This document shows, in pieces, positions 39,836 to 48,876 of a stretch of 64,000 nt of DNA; within the stretch, counting starts at the first letter, position 1; the number at the start of each line of letters is the position of its first letter. Origin of the DNA: Caenimonas koreensis DSM 17982 (GTDB taxonomy: Bacteria; Pseudomonadota; Gammaproteobacteria; Burkholderiales; Burkholderiaceae_C); NCBI RefSeq assembly GCF_009646335.1, contig NZ_WJBU01000009.1:234048-298047 (forward strand). Reading direction: 5' to 3'. The translations under genes and the position numbers were made by a program. The notes under the pieces were generated by a model. That model was not told the DNA's origin and made no database searches. It saw only the letters and a program-made list of their open reading frames with translations.

Positions 39836-40702
39836 TCAGAGTTGCGTGCGCAGCCTCCAGATTTCCGGGAACAAGACCACATCCAGCATCTTGCGTAGGT
39901 AGCTCACGCCGCCAGTGCCGCCCGTGCCGCGCTTGAAGCCGATGATGCGTTCGACTGTCGTGACATGGCGGAACCGCCAGAGCCGGAACGCGTCTTCGAG
40001 GTCGGCGAGCTCTTCGCCGAGCTGGTACAGGTCCCAATGCTCCCTGGGGTTTCGATACACCACGAGCCAGGCGGCTTCGACCTCGTCGCTGGTGGCATAC
40101 GGCTGCGTCCAGTCGCGCTGCAGGTGCGACGGCGGCAGTGCAAGCCCACGCCGGGCGAGCAATTGAAGCGACACGTCGTAGAGCGACGGTGATTCATAAG
40201 CCTGCTTCACCTGCGCAAGCAACTCCGGGCGATGTGCGTGCGGCTTGAGCATGGCTGCGTTCTTGTTGCCGAGTGCGAATTCGATGCACCGGTACTGCGC
40301 GCTCTGGAAGCCGCTCGACTGGCCGAGGTAAGGGCGGATCGCGCTGTACTCGGGTGGCGTCATCGTCGCGAGCACGTCCCACGCGTGCACGAGCTGCTCC
40401 ATGATGCGTGAGACGCGAGCGAGCATCTTGAATGCCGTGCCGAGTTCATCGCTTGCGACTGCCGCGATGGCCGCTGCCAGCTCGTGCAGCATCAGCTTCA
40501 TCCACAGCTCGCTTGTCTGGTGCTGGATGATGAAGAGCATCTCGTTGTGGTCGGGCGAGAGCGGCTTTTGCGCATTGAGGATCGCGCCGAGCTGCAAGTA
40601 GTCGCCATAGCTCATCGACCGGCTGAAATCCAGCTGCGCGCCTTCCTGCGCCACGATGTGCTCGCCCTGGTGGCTGCTGGGGTCGTTTGGTTTGCCTGTC
40701 AT
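39836..40702 (-). CDS. kynA: Tryptophan 2,3-dioxygenase
   Basis: This heme enzyme opens the indole ring of tryptophan to N-formylkynurenine. The conserved heme-proximal segment [20 protein letters not shown] and the C-terminal [15 protein letters not shown] are present. The ATG at 40702 overlaps the kynU stop by one base (TGATG), giving 288 residues; the longer frame to 40744 is not needed. It is third in kynB-kynU-kynA. Confidence 0.97.
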   Translation of the reverse strand: MTGKPNDPSSHQGEHIVAQEGAQLDFSRSMSYGDYLQLGAILNAQKPLSPDHNEMLFIIQHQTSELWMKLMLHELAAAIAAVASDELGTAFKMLARVSRIMEQLVHAWDVLATMTPPEYSAIRPYLGQSSGFQSAQYRCIEFALGNKNAAMLKPHAHRPELLAQVKQAYESPSLYDVSLQLLARRGLALPPSHLQRDWTQPYATSDEVEAAWLVVYRNPREHWDLYQLGEELADLEDAFRLWRFRHVTTVERIIGFKRGTGGTGGVSYLRKMLDVVLFPEIWRLRTQL

Positions 40703-41985
40703 CACGTCACCGCGTGTTTCTGGTTGAACCCGGCGCGCTGCCACTCGTGGGTGTCGAGCACCTGTTTGAGGTGTTCAACGGCGTTCCAGGTGTCTTCGAA
40801 GCCGATGTACAGCGGCGTGAATCCGAAGCGCAGGATCTCTTGCTGCACGCCACTGGCTACATCGGCGGCGCGATAGTCGCCGATCACGCCGCGGGCAATC
40901 AGCGCCTGCACGATGGCATAGGCGCCTTCGCTGCGTGTGAGGCATACCTGGGAGCCGCGCTGTGCGTGGCCGCGAGGCGTGACGAGCTCGATGCCATGGC
41001 CCGCGCATCGCTGCTCGACGAGTGAGATGAACAAGTCGGTGAGTGCCAGCGACTTGGCGCGCAGTGCCTGCATGCCACCCAGTGGTTGCGCGGCGAGCAT
41101 GGCATCGAGCCCGCATTCAAGTGCCGCCATGCTGATGATGGGTTGCGTGCCGCACAGGTAGCGCGAGATGCCTTCTGCGGGGCGATAGCCCGGCGCGAAT
41201 TCGAAGGGCGCAGCGTGGCCCCACCAGCCAGACAGCGGTTGCTCGAAGCGGCCCGCGTGGCGTGGATGCACCCACACGAACGCGGGTGCGCCCGGCCCGC
41301 CATTGAGGTATTTGTAGCCGCATCCCACGGCAAAGTCGGCGTCGGCGCCATTCAGATCAACAGGGACTGCGCCTGCGCTGTGGGCCAGGTCCCAGATGGT
41401 CAACACGCCTGCTCCCTGTGCCGCAGCAGTGATGGCCTTCATGTCGTGCATGGCGCCTGTGCGGTAGTTGACGTGCGTGAGCATCAGCACCGCGACATCG
41501 GGCCGCATCGCTGCATCCAGCGCGCCGTCATCAACGAGTTCGAGCGTGAATCCGTTCGCCTTGCACAGGCCCTGCGCGATGTAGAGGTCTGTCGGAAAGT
41601 TGGTGCGCTCGCTCACGACAACTGTGCGATGCGGCGCGTCTTGCGCTGCCATGGTGAGCGCAGCGCTCAGCACTTTGTAGAGGTTGATCGACGTGCTGTC
41701 GGTCACCACCACTTCGCCTGCCTTCGCGCCCATCAGTTGCGCGAGCTTGTCGCCCAGGCGCTGCGGCATGGTGAACCAGCCTGCTGCGTTCCACGAGCGG
41801 ATCAGGCCCTGCGCCCATTCTTCGGTCGCCACTTGCGCGACGCGCGCCGCTGCCGACTTCGGCATCACGCCGAGCGAATTGCCGTCCAGATAGGTCACGC
41901 CTTGCGGCACGACAAAGAGATCGCGCAATGGGCGCAGCGGGTCTTGCGCGTCCATCGCGCGGCAGTCTTGCAAAGTAGTGGTCAT
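40702..41985 (-). CDS. kynU: Kynureninase
   Basis: This PLP enzyme cleaves kynurenine to anthranilate and alanine. [11 protein letters not shown] at the N-terminus and [17 protein letters not shown] with the PLP lysine are diagnostic; the length is 427 residues. Its ATG overlaps the kynB stop (ATGA). With KynB and KynA it converts tryptophan to anthranilate; no anthranilate dioxygenase or kynR regulator is in the window. Confidence 0.97.
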   Translation of the reverse strand: MTTTLQDCRAMDAQDPLRPLRDLFVVPQGVTYLDGNSLGVMPKSAAARVAQVATEEWAQGLIRSWNAAGWFTMPQRLGDKLAQLMGAKAGEVVVTDSTSINLYKVLSAALTMAAQDAPHRTVVVSERTNFPTDLYIAQGLCKANGFTLELVDDGALDAAMRPDVAVLMLTHVNYRTGAMHDMKAITAAAQGAGVLTIWDLAHSAGAVPVDLNGADADFAVGCGYKYLNGGPGAPAFVWVHPRHAGRFEQPLSGWWGHAAPFEFAPGYRPAEGISRYLCGTQPIISMAALECGLDAMLAAQPLGGMQALRAKSLALTDLFISLVEQRCAGHGIELVTPRGHAQRGSQVCLTRSEGAYAIVQALIARGVIGDYRAADVASGVQQEILRFGFTPLYIGFEDTWNAVEHLKQVLDTHEWQRAGFNQKHAVT

Positions 41986-42608
41986 AGTTCTCGCAGCACG
42001 GCGCGCACGGGTGAGGCGTCGGCTGTCATCAGTTTCAGGGGCAGGGCAATGAGTTCGTAGTCGCCTTCGGGCACGTCGTCGAGCACCAGGTTTTCAAGCA
42101 CGCGCAGGTCGAGCCGGCGGATCACCTGGTGGCTGTCGAGTGTCTTGCTGTCAGCGGGGTCAATGCTCGCGGTGTCGATGCCCACGAGCTTGACGCCGCG
42201 GGCGGCGAGCTGCTCGATGGTGGCGGGCGCGAAGGCAGCAAGTTCGCCGTCCCACCGATCGACGGGCATGCGCTTGTAAGTGCGCACCAGCACGCGCGCC
42301 GGCAAGTCCTGCACGGCGTGCGCGATGTGATGCCACTCGATGAGCGGGCCTTTGTTGATCGCATGGATCACACGGCAAGCGCCGAGGTAAGGCGCGAGGT
42401 CGACGGCGCCGATGGCGAAGCCCTCATTGCCGTAGTGCAGCGGAGCGTCTGCGTGCGCGCCCACGTGCGGCGACATCGTGATCTTGCCGACGTTGACAGG
42501 GCAGCCCGGCCCGAGGGTGGCGCTCCACGCCTGCGCATAGGGCGTGTCGCCGGGAAATACCGGCGACTGGTCGCTGACAGGCGGTGAGATGTCCCAGAGT
42601 TTTTTCAT
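41982..42608 (-). CDS. kynB: Kynurenine formamidase (KynB type)
   Basis: It hydrolyses N-formylkynurenine to kynurenine. The metal-binding motif [13 protein letters not shown] (HxGxHxDxP) defines the bacterial KynB cyclase-like family. The length of 208 residues is normal. It is the first gene of the kyn operon; the 191-base gap to the divergent gene at 42800 should contain its promoter, but I see no convincing hexamers for it. Confidence 0.96.
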   Translation of the reverse strand: MKKLWDISPPVSDQSPVFPGDTPYAQAWSATLGPGCPVNVGKITMSPHVGAHADAPLHYGNEGFAIGAVDLAPYLGACRVIHAINKGPLIEWHHIAHAVQDLPARVLVRTYKRMPVDRWDGELAAFAPATIEQLAARGVKLVGIDTASIDPADSKTLDSHQVIRRLDLRVLENLVLDDVPEGDYELIALPLKLMTADASPVRAVLREL

Positions 42609-42737
42609 CGGAAAAAAGTGTGCGACGGATGCCGATGGCGTGGTGTCGGTTAATGCCCACAGGCCGCAGAAATAGTTGAAGCATGAAGGATCTGGTGCGT
42701 GCCGCCTGCAGCGTCAACCGCCTCTGGCGTTGGGTCG

Positions 42738-42771
42738 TTGCGAAGAAAGCTGTATAAAGATACAGTAATTC
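42738..42771 (+). promoter_or_regulatory. Promoter overlapped by a LexA-like (SOS) box
   Basis: CTGTATAAAGATACAG (42750-42765) fits CTGT-N8-ACAG with perfect 6-base arms, the LexA operator pattern of beta- and gammaproteobacteria. It sits between a possible -35 TTGCGA (42738-42743) and -10 TACAGT (42761-42766, 17-base spacing), so a bound repressor would block the promoter. It lies 35 bases upstream of the ATG at 42800. Confidence 0.6.
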
Positions 42772-42799
42772 ATTCTATTCACTACAGGAGGTTTCCGAC

Positions 42800-43171
42800 A
42801 TGGAGCTGCACGCCGCCCGCCAGATCATCGACACACTCGCGCAGGGCATCCACCCCGTCACTGGCGCGGCCTTGCCGGACGACAGCCCTTACAACGCGCC
42901 GCCGGTCATTCGTGCATTGGTGGTCGTATCGAAAGCGCTCGATGTGCCGTTCCCCCACGTGCCCGTGAAGGTGCTGCCGCCCAATGCAGGCAAGCCGTGG
43001 ACCGAAGCGGATGACCAGGCGCTGGTCGTGGCATTCGATGCAGGCGTTGACACCAAGGCGATCATGGCCAAGCTGGGTCGCACACGTTTTTCGGTGGAGG
43101 CGAGGCTGGTCAAGCTCGGCAAGCTGCAAGCCAGGGACGGCTCAGTGCCCTTTCGCACGCGCGCTGTGTAG
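42800..43171 (+). CDS. Small conserved protein with C-terminal SANT/Myb-like helix-turn-helix
   Basis: A 123-residue protein with a strong ribosome site (AGGAGGT, 8 bases before ATG). The N-terminal half (MELHAARQIIDTLAQGIHPV) is helical and of unknown function. The C-terminal half (about 68-112; GKPWTEADDQALVVAFDAG and GRTRFSVEARLVKLG) resembles the short SANT/Myb-like or resolvase-type helix-turn-helix found alone or fused to helicases in bacteria. Because of the upstream LexA-like box I infer DNA-damage induction. The last codons run into a GC-rich tandem repeat. Confidence 0.75.
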   Translation: MELHAARQIIDTLAQGIHPVTGAALPDDSPYNAPPVIRALVVVSKALDVPFPHVPVKVLPPNAGKPWTEADDQALVVAFDAGVDTKAIMAKLGRTRFSVEARLVKLGKLQARDGSVPFRTRAV

Positions 43172-43172
43172 C

Positions 43173-43220
43173 GCGCCTCGTGACGCGCCTCGTGACGCGC
43201 GCCGTGGAGCGCGCCGTGGA
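43173..43220. repeat. Four 12-base tandem units between two genes
   Basis: Two copies of GCGCCTCGTGAC (43173-43196) are followed by two copies of GCGCGCCGTGGA (43197-43220). A further diverged copy, GCGCGCTGTGTA (43159-43170), covers the end of the preceding gene. The array ends 13 bases before the fkbM stop. It probably grew by slipped replication and may form structure at the convergent gene ends. Confidence 0.8.
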
Positions 43221-43232
43221 GCGCGCGGGCGC

Positions 43233-44054
43233 TCAGGCTGTGAGCGTGAAGTTGTTGCCGCTGATCTTCACGGACTTGAGCGTCGGGTCAGCCTGGTGGA
43301 TCGCGAGCAGGTTCATGCCGAGGTTGAACACCTGGTAGCCCAGCGGCTTGAGCAGCGACTCGAGCACCGCCTGGTCCGACTTGATCACCTCGATCATCAG
43401 GATGGGCAGGGTGCGCTTGATGAGGTCCAGCGAGCCCTTGAGCACGTCAGCCTCCATGCCTTCGACGTCGAGCTTGACGAAGTCGCAGCGCGGCAGGCTC
43501 AGCGAGTCGAGCGTCATCATCGGCACGGTCGTCATCTTCTCAGGCGCATACGAGATGTCCTGGCCAATGAACTCGGTGTTGGTGCGCTTGCGCAGCTCCA
43601 GGCTGCCAAAGCTTGCCGCCACATGCGGGTTGGCATGCGGAATTGAAAGCTCGCCCGCTTTCTCGCCGAGTGCCGCCTGGTACGCATGCACGTTCATGCA
43701 GTTATTGATGGCGATGTTGCCGGCGAGCGCGTAATACACGTGCTCTTGCGCCTCGAACGACATCACGTAGCCCCAGTCGTGCATGTGGCGCGCCCACTCG
43801 ATCGTGTGGACGCCGATATTGGCGCCGCCGTCGATGGCGCAGACGCCACTGCCGAAGTGCTTGCGGCGCGCGTCGAGCAGCGCGATGGCCAGGCCAATCT
43901 CGCTGGGGTCGAACGCTGACTGGTTGAGGATCTGGTAGCCGACGCCGTAGCCGTGCGCCGCATCGACCATTCGGTAGTCGTTGCGGTTGACGATCATCAT
44001 GCCGTGGTTGCTGGCTGCCAGCACGAAAGCGATGGGGCGTAGTGGGTAAGCCAT
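43233..44054 (-). CDS. FkbM-family methyltransferase
   Basis: A 273-residue SAM-dependent methyltransferase of the FkbM family. The SAM-binding AIDGGANIGVHTIEWARH is near residue 95, and the FkbM signature FVKLDVEGMEADVLKG is near 195. Family members O-methylate sugars, glycolipids or polyketides; the substrate here is unknown. It begins 3 bases after the argF stop, so it is co-transcribed with argD-argF although no functional link is evident. Confidence 0.85.
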   Translation of the reverse strand: MAYPLRPIAFVLAASNHGMMIVNRNDYRMVDAAHGYGVGYQILNQSAFDPSEIGLAIALLDARRKHFGSGVCAIDGGANIGVHTIEWARHMHDWGYVMSFEAQEHVYYALAGNIAINNCMNVHAYQAALGEKAGELSIPHANPHVAASFGSLELRKRTNTEFIGQDISYAPEKMTTVPMMTLDSLSLPRCDFVKLDVEGMEADVLKGSLDLIKRTLPILMIEVIKSDQAVLESLLKPLGYQVFNLGMNLLAIHQADPTLKSVKISGNNFTLTA

Positions 44055-44057
44055 GGG

Positions 44058-44975
44058 TCAGCCCACCTTGCCGAGCAACAGGTATTCCATGAGTGCCTTT
44101 TGTGCATGCATGCGGTTCTCCGCTTCTTCCCAGACGACCGACTGCGGCCCGTCGATCACATCGGCCTGCACTTCCTCGCCGCGATGCGCGGGCAGGCAGT
44201 GCATGAAGAGTGCGTCAGGCTGGGCGACAGACATCATCTCGGTATCTACACACCAGTCGGTGAAGGCCTTGCGGCGCTCTTCATTCTCGGCCTCGTAGCC
44301 CATGCTGGTCCACACGTCGGTGGTGACCAGGTGCGCGCCGCGGCATGCGTCCATCGGGTCTTTGAAAACCTTGTAGCTGTCGGCGCTGCGCAGGCCAGCA
44401 ACGTGTTGGTCCACTTCGTAGCCGCTGGGCGTGCTCACATGCACTGTGAAGCCAAGCAGTTCGGCAGCTTGCAGCCACGTGTTGGCCATGTTGTTGCCGT
44501 CTCCCACCCAAGCCACGACTTTGCCTTTGATGGAGCCGCGCTGCTCGATGTAGGTGAAGATGTCCGCAAGAATCTGGCACGGGTGGAATTCATTCGTCAG
44601 CCCGTTGATCACGGGCACGCGTGAATGCTCTGCAAAGCGCTCGATCTTGTCCTGCCCGAAGGTGCGGATCATCACCAGGTCCACCATGCGGCTGATGACC
44701 TTGGCGCTGTCCTCAATGGGCTCTGCGCGGCCAAGCTGGCTGTCGCCTGTGGTCAGGTGCACCACACTGCCGCCCAGCTGGTACATGCCCGCCTCGAAGC
44801 TCACGCGCGTTCGGGTGGAGGCCTTCTCGAAAATCATCGCGAGCGTGCGGTCGGCGAGCGGGTGGTACTTCTCGTACGACTTGAACTTCTTCTTGATGAG
44901 GGCCGCGCGCTCGAACAGCCACGCGTATTCGTCGGCCGTGAAATCGCTGAACTGGAGGTAGTGCTTGATTGGCAT
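44058..44975 (-). CDS. argF: Ornithine carbamoyltransferase
   Basis: It carbamoylates ornithine to citrulline in arginine synthesis. The carbamoyl phosphate motif ASTRTRVSFE, the EFHPCQILAD loop and the ornithine-binding FMHCLPAHRGEE are intact, in 305 residues. It lies 29 bases after argD in the argD-argF-fkbM run. Confidence 0.97.
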   Translation of the reverse strand: MPIKHYLQFSDFTADEYAWLFERAALIKKKFKSYEKYHPLADRTLAMIFEKASTRTRVSFEAGMYQLGGSVVHLTTGDSQLGRAEPIEDSAKVISRMVDLVMIRTFGQDKIERFAEHSRVPVINGLTNEFHPCQILADIFTYIEQRGSIKGKVVAWVGDGNNMANTWLQAAELLGFTVHVSTPSGYEVDQHVAGLRSADSYKVFKDPMDACRGAHLVTTDVWTSMGYEAENEERRKAFTDWCVDTEMMSVAQPDALFMHCLPAHRGEEVQADVIDGPQSVVWEEAENRMHAQKALMEYLLLGKVG

Positions 44976-45004
44976 GAAGGGGGCAGTCTAGTGCGCGAGC
45001 TGGG

Positions 45005-46195
45005 TCAGGCCAAAAATGCCTTCACCAGCGGCGCAAGGATGGCGACGATTTCGTCGGCTTCGGCTTCGGTCAGGATCAGCGGTGGCACCAGGCGGATCAC
45101 GCTGTCGGCTGTGACGCTGATCAGCAAGCCCGCGTCGGCCGCCTGCTGTGTGAGCACACCGCACGGCTTGGCGAGTTCGACGCCGATCATCAGGCCCTGG
45201 CCGCGAATCTCGACCACGCCGGGCAAAGCGCCGAGCTCGCGCGCGAGCGCGCCCTTTAAGTGAGCGCCGACGCGCGCTGCGTTTTCCAGCAGGCCGTCTT
45301 CTTCCATGATGCGGATCGTCTCGACGCCAGCGCGCATCGCCAGCGGGTTGCCGCCGAATGTCGTGCCGTGATTGCCAGGCCCGAAGATGTTCGCGGCCTT
45401 GGGGCCGGCAACGATCGCACCGACCGGCACGCCCGAGCCGAGGCCTTTGGCCAGCGGCATCACATCCGGGACGATATTGGCCCATTGGTGCGCAAACCAC
45501 TTGCCCGTGCGGCCCATGCCGCACTGCACTTCATCGATCATCAGCAGCCAGTCGCGCTGGTCGCACAGCTCGCGCACCTGCTGCAGGTACTCGATGCGCA
45601 TGGGGTTGACACCGCCTTCACCCTGGATGGTTTCGAAGAACACGGCAGAGATGTTCTTGTTGCCTTCGGTGGCGGCCTTCAGGGCCTCGATGTCGTTCTG
45701 GGGGACGCGGATGAATCCTTCGACGAGCGGGCCGAACCCCTTTTGGACTTTCTCATTGCCGGTGGCCGACAGCGTGGCGATGCTGCGGCCATGGAATGCC
45801 TTCTCATAAACGACGATCTCGGGCCGTTCGATGCCTTTGTCATGCCCGAACTTGCGCGCCAGCTTCAGCGCGCCTTCGTTCGCTTCCAGCCCGGTGCAGC
45901 AGAAAAACACGTTGGTCATGCCCGAGAGCTCGGTCAGCTTCTTGGCCAGCACTTCCTGGTTGGGCACGTGGTAGTAGTTGCTGCTGTGGATGATCTTGGC
46001 CAGCTGGTCTTGAAGAGCGGGCACCAGGCGCGGGTGGTTGTGGCCCAGCGTGTTCACTGCAATGCCGCCGAGGGCGTCGAGGTACTGCTTGCCATTCACG
46101 TCCCACACTCGCACGCCCTGGCCGTGCGACAGCGCGATTGGCACGCGGCCATAGGTGTTCATGACGTGGGGCGATGCTGCCTCGATGAATGACAT
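45005..46195 (-). CDS. argD: Acetylornithine transaminase
   Basis: This class III PLP aminotransferase makes N-acetylornithine in arginine synthesis and can also act in lysine synthesis. The Asp of MIDEVQCGMGRTGK and the PLP lysine in MPLAKGLGSGVPVGA are present; the length of 396 residues is normal. The ribosome site GAGGAG is 9 bases upstream of the ATG. A hairpin followed by a T-run sits directly before it in the leader. Confidence 0.96.
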   Translation of the reverse strand: MSFIEAASPHVMNTYGRVPIALSHGQGVRVWDVNGKQYLDALGGIAVNTLGHNHPRLVPALQDQLAKIIHSSNYYHVPNQEVLAKKLTELSGMTNVFFCCTGLEANEGALKLARKFGHDKGIERPEIVVYEKAFHGRSIATLSATGNEKVQKGFGPLVEGFIRVPQNDIEALKAATEGNKNISAVFFETIQGEGGVNPMRIEYLQQVRELCDQRDWLLMIDEVQCGMGRTGKWFAHQWANIVPDVMPLAKGLGSGVPVGAIVAGPKAANIFGPGNHGTTFGGNPLAMRAGVETIRIMEEDGLLENAARVGAHLKGALARELGALPGVVEIRGQGLMIGVELAKPCGVLTQQAADAGLLISVTADSVIRLVPPLILTEAEADEIVAILAPLVKAFLA

Positions 46196-46210
46196 GGATT
46201 CAAGCTCCTC

Positions 46211-46241
46211 AAAAAAAGAAATCGGCTCAACGAGTGAGCCG
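46211..46241 (-). promoter_or_regulatory. Terminator-like hairpin in the argD leader (candidate attenuator)
   Basis: On the minus strand, CGGCTCA (46241-46235 side) pairs with TGAGCCG around a 5-base loop and is followed by ATTTCTTTTTTT, the form of an intrinsic terminator. The argD ribosome site follows immediately. No gene lies upstream on this strand to be terminated. A -10-like TAGAAT (46257-46252) would place the transcript start just before the hairpin. Confidence 0.5.
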
Positions 46242-46348
46242 CTGAGGACAGATTCTAGGCACAGAGATTGCCTTGGTTGGATGACAATTCCGCATCACAG
46301 CGATGCCCCTGCCTGGCCGCTGCGGTGCGTCCGCCCCAGCTTCCCGTC

Positions 46349-46376
46349 TTGGTCCAAGTCTTATATAAGATAGAAT
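46349..46376 (+). promoter_or_regulatory. Promoter with copy 2 of the TCTTATATAAGA palindrome
   Basis: TTGGTC (46349-46354) and TAGAAT (46371-46376) are 16 bases apart, and the palindrome TCTTATATAAGA (46359-46370) ends exactly at the -10. This is the same arrangement and spacing as in the GntR promoter at 17444-17471, which suggests that the GntR protein also represses the gene at 46441. Confidence 0.55.
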
Positions 46377-46440
46377 TCTTGTGCGCCGCAGCACGGGGCC
46401 GATCCCCCGCGTAACCGGCCCGAACAACGAACCGACATCC

Positions 46441-46734
46441 ATGGTTTTGCCCAGCGCCAAACAAATCGTCATCCTGGGCAGGACCCGCGATGGCAAGACG
46501 TTCCGCCCCAGCGACTGGGCAGAGCGGCTGGCTGGCGTGATGAGCTCGTTTCGCCCCGGTGGCGCCACGCCCGGCAGCCACCTCAGCTATTCGCCCTGGT
46601 GCGTTCCCAACCTGGTCGATGGCGTCAAGGCCGTCATCGTCAACACCGAGCTGCGCGCCGCCGAGCCCATGGCCTGGGACTTCGTGATGAATTTCGCCAA
46701 GGACAACGAGCTGGAAATCGCTGACGGCAAGTAG
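46441..46734 (+). CDS. DUF3579-like small conserved protein
   Basis: A 97-residue protein (MVLPSAKQIVILGRTRDGKT) resembling the uncharacterised DUF3579 family of Betaproteobacteria. Its conserved centre RPSDWAERLAGVMSSFRPGG and C-terminal MAWDFVMNFAKDNEL show no known catalytic motif. The ATG at 46441 was chosen over the upstream 46381. It is divergent from argD and carries the GntR-type palindrome in its promoter, hinting at a role tied to central metabolism. A bidirectional terminator separates it from rpsT. Confidence 0.8.
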   Translation: MVLPSAKQIVILGRTRDGKTFRPSDWAERLAGVMSSFRPGGATPGSHLSYSPWCVPNLVDGVKAVIVNTELRAAEPMAWDFVMNFAKDNELEIADGK

Positions 46735-46755
46735 CTGGCGGTGGGGCCTGGACGC

Positions 46756-46783
46756 AAAAAAGCCTCCGTGAGGAGGCTTTTTG
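46756..46783. terminator. Bidirectional terminator between the DUF3579-like gene and rpsT
   Basis: AAAGCCTCC (46759-46767) pairs with GGAGGCTTT (46772-46780) around a GTGA loop. An A-run lies on one side and T5 on the other, so it can end transcripts from both converging genes. Confidence 0.9.
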
Positions 46784-46849
46784 CTTTGCTGGCAGCGCAC
46801 CCGTTTCAAACGGCGCCCCTTGGCAGGGACGGGCTGTTTGCCTGAAGCG

Positions 46850-47158
46850 TCAGGCGGCGGCGGGGGCCAGGGCGAGTGCCTTGACCTTGGCGGCGAGGCG
46901 GCTCTTGTCGCGAGCTGCCTTGTTCTTGTGGAAGATTTCCTTGTCGGCGATCTTGTCGACCACGCTTTGTGCCTTGGCGAAAGCTTCAGTCGCCTTCACT
47001 TTGTCACCGGAGGCGACGGCCTTCTCGACGTTCTTGATTGCAGTGCGGTACTTCGAGCGCAGCGAGGTGTTCGCGGCGTTCAGCTTCATGTCCTGGCGCA
47101 CGCGTTTGCGGCCGGATGCCAGGCGGGGGTTCTTTTTCTTGGGTTTGGCTGATGCCAT
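46850..47158 (-). CDS. rpsT: 30S ribosomal protein S20
   Basis: A 102-residue basic protein that binds the 16S rRNA 5' domain. [19 protein letters not shown] and the two long helices ([19 protein letters not shown] onward) are typical, but the C-terminal Ala-rich tail (ALALAPAAA) is longer than in E. coli. It is monocistronic and divergent from murJ. Confidence 0.97.
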   Translation of the reverse strand: MASAKPKKKNPRLASGRKRVRQDMKLNAANTSLRSKYRTAIKNVEKAVASGDKVKATEAFAKAQSVVDKIADKEIFHKNKAARDKSRLAAKVKALALAPAAA

Positions 47159-47203
47159 GAGTAGGTTCCTTGGAGTCTGAGGATGTTGCCAGCAAAGCCC
47201 ACC

Positions 47204-47209
47204 ATTATA
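47204..47209 (-). promoter_or_regulatory. Consensus -10 (TATAAT) upstream of rpsT
   Basis: A perfect TATAAT on the minus strand lies 46-51 bases upstream of the rpsT ATG. The -35 region is GC-rich and poor, so strength may depend on other elements. Confidence 0.4.
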
Positions 47210-47247
47210 GACCGCGGGGCTACACTCCGCTGGTTTCGCCGCAGTCC

Positions 47248-48813
47248 ATGAGCCTCTTCAAATCCGCCTCCACCGTTTCGCTGATGACTTTCGCCTCCCG
47301 CGTGACTGGGCTGGTGCGCGATCTGGTGATGGCATCCACCTTCGGCGCGAACGCGCTGACGGACGCATTCAACGTCGCTTTCCGCATCCCGAACCTGTTC
47401 AGGCGGCTCTTTGCCGAGGGCGCTTTCAGCCAGGCTTTCGTTCCGGCGCTGGCTTATTCGAAGGAAACCGACGGCGATGAGGCAACGCACAGGCTGATCG
47501 ACGCAGTCGCCACGGCCCTCGCCTGGGCGCTGCTGGTCACCTGCGTGATTGGCGTTGCAGCGGCGCCCGTGCTGGTCTGGATGCTGGCGAGCGGCTTCAA
47601 GCAGTCGCCCCACGCCTTCGAGGCGGCGGTGCTGATGACGCGCTGGATGTTCCCCTACATCGGCTTCATGTCGCTGGTGGCTCTGTCGGCGGGCATCCTG
47701 AACACCTGGAAGAACTTTGCAGTGCCGGCCATTACGCCCGTGTTGCTCAACCTGTGCATGATCACCGCCGCCTGGCTGGGCGCGCCGTGGTTCAAGACGC
47801 TTGGCATCGAGCCGATCTACGCCATGGCCGGCGGCGTGATGATGGGCGGCATCCTCCAACTCGCGGTGCAGATTCCGGCGTTGAAACGCCTGGGCCTGAT
47901 GCCGCGCATCGGCATCACGTGGAATCGCCTGCGCGAGGCTTGGGCTGACCCTGGCGTGCGCAAGGTGGCCGGGATGATGGCACCCGCGCTGCTGGGTGTC
48001 GGCGTTGCGCAGATCTCGCTGATGATCAATACGCAGATTGCGTCATGGCTCGGGCCTGGCAACGTCACGTGGCTCGACTACGCGGGCCGCCTGATGGAGT
48101 TTCCGACGGCGATGCTGGGTGTGGCGCTGGGCGTGGTGCTGACGCCGCAACTGGCTGGCGCCAAAGCGGCCGACGACAGCGTGCGCTACTCCAACATGCT
48201 CGACTGGGGGCTGCGTCTTGTCGTACTGCTCGCTGTGCCCAGCTCCATTGCGCTGCTCGTGTTCAACGTGCCGCTGGTCTCAGTGCTGTTCCACTACGGC
48301 GCCTTCAAGGATTCCGACGTGCAGATGGTCTCGATCGCGCTGGCGGCCTATGGCGTGGGCCTGGTGGGGCTGGTGGCGATCAAGATCCTGGCACCCGGCT
48401 TTTATGCGAGCCAGGACATGCGAACGCCCGTGCGCATCGCCATCGTCGTGCTGGTCATCACGCAGCTCTTGAACGTCGTGCTGGTGCCGTGGTTGCGTCA
48501 CGCCGGGCTGGCCCTGTCGATCAGCATCGGTGCATTGATCAATGCGCTGTGGCTGCTCTGGGGGCTCGTCAAGCGTGGCAGCTACACGCCGCGCCCGGGC
48601 TGGGGCCTGTTCATCTTGCAGGTGACCGGTGCAACGGCGCTGCTCGCGATATTTCTTGTGTGGGGAGCCAACCATTTTGCGTGGATGGCGATGCGTGATC
48701 AGGCGCTGTTGCGGGCAGGGCTGATGGCCGGAATGCTCGCCGCATCAGGCGCGATCTACTTTGTTGCGCTGTGGGCCGCGGGTCTCAAACTCAGGCAGTT
48801 TGTCAAACCCTGA
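47248..48813 (+). CDS. murJ: Lipid II flippase
   Basis: MurJ (MviN) moves the peptidoglycan precursor lipid II across the inner membrane and is normally essential. The 521-residue protein has about 14 membrane helices. The N-terminus [20 protein letters not shown] and the conserved [20 protein letters not shown] are diagnostic. The ATG at 47248 was chosen because upstream residues to 47170 overlap the rpsT promoter. Next to rpsT it reflects a common proteobacterial arrangement. Confidence 0.95.
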   Translation: MSLFKSASTVSLMTFASRVTGLVRDLVMASTFGANALTDAFNVAFRIPNLFRRLFAEGAFSQAFVPALAYSKETDGDEATHRLIDAVATALAWALLVTCVIGVAAAPVLVWMLASGFKQSPHAFEAAVLMTRWMFPYIGFMSLVALSAGILNTWKNFAVPAITPVLLNLCMITAAWLGAPWFKTLGIEPIYAMAGGVMMGGILQLAVQIPALKRLGLMPRIGITWNRLREAWADPGVRKVAGMMAPALLGVGVAQISLMINTQIASWLGPGNVTWLDYAGRLMEFPTAMLGVALGVVLTPQLAGAKAADDSVRYSNMLDWGLRLVVLLAVPSSIALLVFNVPLVSVLFHYGAFKDSDVQMVSIALAAYGVGLVGLVAIKILAPGFYASQDMRTPVRIAIVVLVITQLLNVVLVPWLRHAGLALSISIGALINALWLLWGLVKRGSYTPRPGWGLFILQVTGATALLAIFLVWGANHFAWMAMRDQALLRAGLMAGMLAASGAIYFVALWAAGLKLRQFVKP

Positions 48814-48876
48814 TGCGTTGCGCAAGCGCGTTTGCCGTGCCTTGACGCGCGTGAAGCGGCACATTACAAAGCCTGC

